7,557 nucleotides of DNA from Clostridiales bacterium UBA4644 (GTDB lineage: Bacteria; Bacillota; Clostridia; Oscillospirales; Butyricicoccaceae), in NCBI GenBank assembly GCA_002405755.1, contig DHMK01000067.1, positions 1 through 7,557 of the forward strand. The letters run 5' to 3'. Made by a program: the position numbers and the translations under genes. A model generated the notes under the pieces. It searched no databases. It saw nothing but the letters and a program-made list of their open reading frames with translations, and was not told the origin of the DNA. This document shows positions 4,945 through 7,557 of this stretch, one piece after another (the first letter of the stretch is position 1; each line of letters begins with the position of its first letter).

Positions 4945-6969
4945 TTATCTCAGAAGGGGCTTCTGCCCCATGCTCTGTCCGGTCCCCTGCGCCTGCGGCG
5001 CGGCAGGCTGGCCCCCGCCCGTCTGCTGCAGCTGAGCGCTCAGCTGCTTCTGCAGCTGCTGCCTGCGCAGCTCCTCCTCCAGATATGCCCGCGTTTCTCC
5101 CGCTCCCGGATAGTGCAGCAGCTCCATCTTCGTCCAGAAGAGGATCAGGGTCTGAAGCTGCGACGGGTCGCCAAATGCCCCCGTCTGCAGGTTCATGCGG
5201 GTCTCCTGCCACATGGCCTCCCGGTTGCTGGCCAGCGGGGCGGAGGTATCGCAGCTGAACAGGAACTGATCGTTCCAGCACCATTCCCCCGCCGCGTCCT
5301 GCTCCAAAAAGTCGTATCGGTTGAAGGTATCGTACCGGGTGTTGCCGTGGATGTCGTTGGATACCACCGGCCGCGGCTCGTCCGTATAGGCCAGCTTGAA
5401 CTTGAACATAGCTTCAAATAGCGCCGCGTACGCCGCATCCTTCATCACCCGCTTGCTCTCCAGCCGTCCGGCGCTCTGCGCCGCGGCAAACTCCTTTGCC
5501 TTGCCGGAGGTGGCCGTGGTATCCTTCCGGCCCTGGAAGCTGTCCGTAATGCCGATCACCTGCCGGGCCTCCTCATAGACCTGCGCCAGATAGGTCAGGT
5601 CCTGGCTGATGTTCCCCTGCAGATCGTAAACGCCGATCAGGCTGGTGTCCGCCGCCGTCCCCGGGCGGATGATCTTCATGTCCTCCGCGTCCGCCCGGAT
5701 GCTGGCGCTGTCCGGCAGCGTGATATAGCTGCCGGATTTCAAAAGCTTGTCGATGATCTTGCTCTCGATCCGGTTGGTGGTGTTCTGCTGGTCGGCGATC
5801 TTGTCGATGTCGCTGTCGCCTAAGAACCGGCCGTACACGCTCACGTTCTTCTGCAGGATCACCGGGAAGATATCCGGCTTGTAAAAGGGCACCCGCACCG
5901 GCTCCTGGATGATCTCCATCACCGGCAGCCCCAGCGCGTCCGTCTCCGTCTCGGAAAGCTGCTCCCGGCGGAGCATACCGCCCACGGTGCTGCCGTCGCT
6001 GCGGGCCACGGCCACGGGGATCTCCTCAAAGTCCTCCGCCGTCTCCTCCCACCGGCTGCCGCCGCAGTAGGGGCAGCTTTTCCGCCCGCCCCGCAGCGGC
6101 CGGGGCCGCGTCTCTCCGGCAAGGCGCTCCGCCTCCGTCTCCGGATCTGCGCCCTGCCCGGAGAAAAAGTCCTCCGGCATCTCCGTCTCCGTCAGCAGCG
6201 GCTCCACCGCGCCGCATTTTACACACCGGCGCAGCCGCCGCGCCTGGTAATCCTCCAGGTCCTCCAGCTGCGTATCGTTCACCCAGCTGTAAAGCCCGAT
6301 GCCGCCCTTGTCGTTGCGGTAATAGGCGATGTACTGGGTCACCAGATCCTCCGCCGCCGTGCCGCCGGTGCTCTTGATCTCCGGCTCCTGCTCCCGCTCG
6401 TCCCGGAGATCCACGCCGTAGCGCCGCTGGATGTATTCCTTCGTCTGGGGGATCTTCAGGAGGATATAGTCCATGTCCTCCACGCCGGTATAAACGCCGT
6501 CCTGCGGGATGATCTGCTTGGGGTGCAGGGCAGACACCGCCAGCTCCCCCACGGTAAAGTGCGTCCTTTGTGTGTTGTCCCATTCCACCAGAAACGCCGC
6601 GCCGCCCTGGATGGGCACCGTGCGCCCCATGATGTCGTTCAGCTGCTCAAAGGGCAGCCGGTCCAGCTCGTTGCGCAGCATGTCCTCGATGAGCTTTGCT
6701 TTCATCTCGTCCTGCTTGCGCCGGGCCGTGACCTTCGGCTGGGGGATGCTGCTGTCCGCCTGGGCTTCGATCAGCTCCGCGCAGAGGTTGCGCACATGCG
6801 CCGCCGTTGTCTTGGCGTCCCCCGGCACCATGGGCCGCAGGGTCTTCGTCCCCGTATAGAGCGCCTCCCGCTGATCCATGCGGGCCGTCTCCGCTGCATA
6901 GGCCGCCTCGTTGACCTTCAGCCGCTCCTGCCAGAGCCGCAGCTTGCCTTTGTCCTGTTTCTTTCCCAT
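4945..6969 (-). CDS. Phage portal protein with zinc-ribbon-like insertion
   Basis: This 674-residue protein forms the dodecameric ring at one capsid vertex, through which terminase packages DNA. An N-terminal helical region (about 1-110) leads into a wing-type beta region (115-235). Residues 249-302 carry an insertion with Cys pairs CVKC (249-252) and CPYC (299-302). The core stem and clip region follows (370-540), including NVSVYGRFLGDSDIDKIADQ and the portal-typical GITDSFQGRKDTTATSGKAK (about 483-502). The C-terminus (635-674) is Gln-rich and could form a barrel or tail extension. The large size and the gene order suggest a P22-like portal rather than a shorter HK97 type. The ATG at 6969 follows AGGAGG (6975-6980), with 12 bases between it and the terminase stop. 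Confidence 0.9.
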   Translation of the reverse strand: MGKKQDKGKLRLWQERLKVNEAAYAAETARMDQREALYTGTKTLRPMVPGDAKTTAAHVRNLCAELIEAQADSSIPQPKVTARRKQDEMKAKLIEDMLRNELDRLPFEQLNDIMGRTVPIQGGAAFLVEWDNTQRTHFTVGELAVSALHPKQIIPQDGVYTGVEDMDYILLKIPQTKEYIQRRYGVDLRDEREQEPEIKSTGGTAAEDLVTQYIAYYRNDKGGIGLYSWVNDTQLEDLEDYQARRLRRCVKCGAVEPLLTETEMPEDFFSGQGADPETEAERLAGETRPRPLRGGRKSCPYCGGSRWEETAEDFEEIPVAVARSDGSTVGGMLRREQLSETETDALGLPVMEIIQEPVRVPFYKPDIFPVILQKNVSVYGRFLGDSDIDKIADQQNTTNRIESKIIDKLLKSGSYITLPDSASIRADAEDMKIIRPGTAADTSLIGVYDLQGNISQDLTYLAQVYEEARQVIGITDSFQGRKDTTATSGKAKEFAAAQSAGRLESKRVMKDAAYAALFEAMFKFKLAYTDEPRPVVSNDIHGNTRYDTFNRYDFLEQDAAGEWCWNDQFLFSCDTSAPLASNREAMWQETRMNLQTGAFGDPSQLQTLILFWTKMELLHYPGAGETRAYLEEELRRQQLQKQLSAQLQQTGGGQPAAPQAQGTGQSMGQKPLLR
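6064..6225 (-). other. CxxC...CxxC zinc-ribbon-like insert inside the portal gene
   Basis: Codons for Cys249, Cys252, Cys299 and Cys302 lie at 6225-6223, 6216-6214, 6075-6073 and 6066-6064. The 46 residues between the two pairs are acidic and then Arg/Gly-rich (RPLRGGRKS), suggesting an exposed loop between two zinc knuckles. Zinc binding is inferred from the cysteine pattern. Confidence 0.7.
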
Positions 6970-6981
6970 CGTTCCCTCCTG

Positions 6982-7557
6982 TTATCGCTGTGGATCCCCC
7001 CACTTTTTGCGCAGCAGCTCCCGCTCCGCCGGGGAGGCGTTCTCATAGTCCTCCCACATGCTCGCCGTCCACCGCCGCTTCTGCGCCTCCTCCTGCCGGA
7101 GATAGCTCTGCTGCGGCCGGATATGATGCGCGATGGCAAGGCTCATCACGCAGTCGTCGTGCGCCCCCGGCTCCGCCTCCGGCTTCAGCGTCTCCGGATT
7201 CCGGACAAAGGTCAGCATCTCCTCCAGCGTGGTCTCGTCGTTGACGATGGCGATATCGTCCCGCACCGCGCGGATCAGCCCCGCCAGGATCACCGGCCGC
7301 GTCTTCGTATTCGTGAGAAATCCGAAGCTCTGCTTGATCTTGTGTGTGTAGTCGTCGATGCTCTCCCGGACATATTGCTTCGGATACCGCAGCCGCTCCA
7401 GCTCCATCACCGGGTAGGTGGAGAAGTTCGTCTCGATGCCGATGAGCGCCGTGTTGTAGTGCATCCCCAGGCAGTAGACCTGCCGCGCGAATACATCCTC
7501 GTCAAACTTCCCCCGCAGCACTGCGATCTGCTCCCCGGTGCGGTTGTCCAGCACCTG
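6982..7557 (-). CDS. terL: Terminase large subunit, C-terminal nuclease part (5' end outside window)
   Basis: The frame is open to the right edge (the codon at 7557-7555 is CAG) and ends with TAA at 6984-6982, giving 191 codons. Numbering from the Val codon at 7554, the nuclease domain is recognisable. It shows ARQVYCLGMHYNTALIGIETN (from residue 23, with the conserved acidic Glu41), STYPVMELERL, TNTKTRPVILAGLI and GAHDDCVMSLAIA (130-142), which holds the conserved acidic Asp133-Asp134 pair. This RNase H-like metal-dependent nuclease cuts concatemeric phage DNA at packaging. The ATPase half lies outside the window. A GTG near the edge is an internal valine, not a start. The short Arg/Glu-rich tail (KRRWTASMWEDYENASPAERELLRKKW) may contact the portal, which is encoded immediately downstream. 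Confidence 0.92.
   Translation of the reverse strand, partial: QVLDNRTGEQIAVLRGKFDEDVFARQVYCLGMHYNTALIGIETNFSTYPVMELERLRYPKQYVRESIDDYTHKIKQSFGFLTNTKTRPVILAGLIRAVRDDIAIVNDETTLEEMLTFVRNPETLKPEAEPGAHDDCVMSLAIAHHIRPQQSYLRQEEAQKRRWTASMWEDYENASPAERELLRKKWGDPQR

Noticed and set aside
3930..5258. A 442-codon plus-strand open frame
   Set aside because: It lies opposite the scaffold, the 47-codon gene and part of the portal gene. It reads as Leu/Arg/Gly-rich nonsense typical of GC-rich antisense frames, with no recognisable domain.
7552..7554. GTG near the right edge as the start of a 190-codon gene
   Set aside because: The frame continues open past it to the window edge, there is no visible ribosome site, and the sequence begins inside the nuclease domain. 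It is therefore an internal valine of the terminase.

Overview
This window is part of a phage or prophage head-assembly operon read entirely on the minus strand. The GC content is high, clearly above half by eye. Nearly every gene has a textbook AGGAGG-type Shine-Dalgarno site 4-12 nt before its ATG, and gaps are short. That combination, with recognisable capsid and collagen-tail modules, suggests a GC-rich member of the Bacillota (Clostridia, probably a gut Oscillospiraceae-type host). The host assignment is inference; the window holds no host gene.

In transcription order (right to left) the genes are: the C-terminal part of the large terminase subunit (6982-7557, start outside the window); the portal protein (4945-6969); a 47-codon basic protein (4779-4922); an acidic scaffold-like protein (3792-4718); a small beta-rich decoration-type protein (3373-3765); the major capsid protein (2340-3347); a 69-residue head-fibre-like protein (2120-2329); and a very long collagen-like structural protein (1-2051) that runs off the left edge still open. 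No protease gene lies between portal and capsid. The order terminase, portal, scaffold, coat, then a connector-like protein resembles the P22-type head module.

The functional logic is DNA packaging (terminase docking on portal), procapsid assembly (scaffold plus coat around the portal), shell stabilisation and decoration (decoration and head-fibre proteins), then head completion or fibre attachment. A strong GC hairpin followed by four U residues lies between the head-fibre gene and the collagen gene. It may terminate or attenuate the head transcript.

The most interesting object is the 1-2051 gene. It joins a 120-160 residue helical N-terminal domain, which resembles small head-tail connector proteins, to 103 counted Gly-X-Y triplets in three long tracts (plus short lead-in tracts) separated by small globular modules. 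It contains a perfect 89-bp direct repeat. The opposite strand of this region carries long but spurious open frames. I found no tRNA, CRISPR array, insertion sequence, attachment site or clear promoter. Transcription probably starts upstream of the terminase genes, outside the window.
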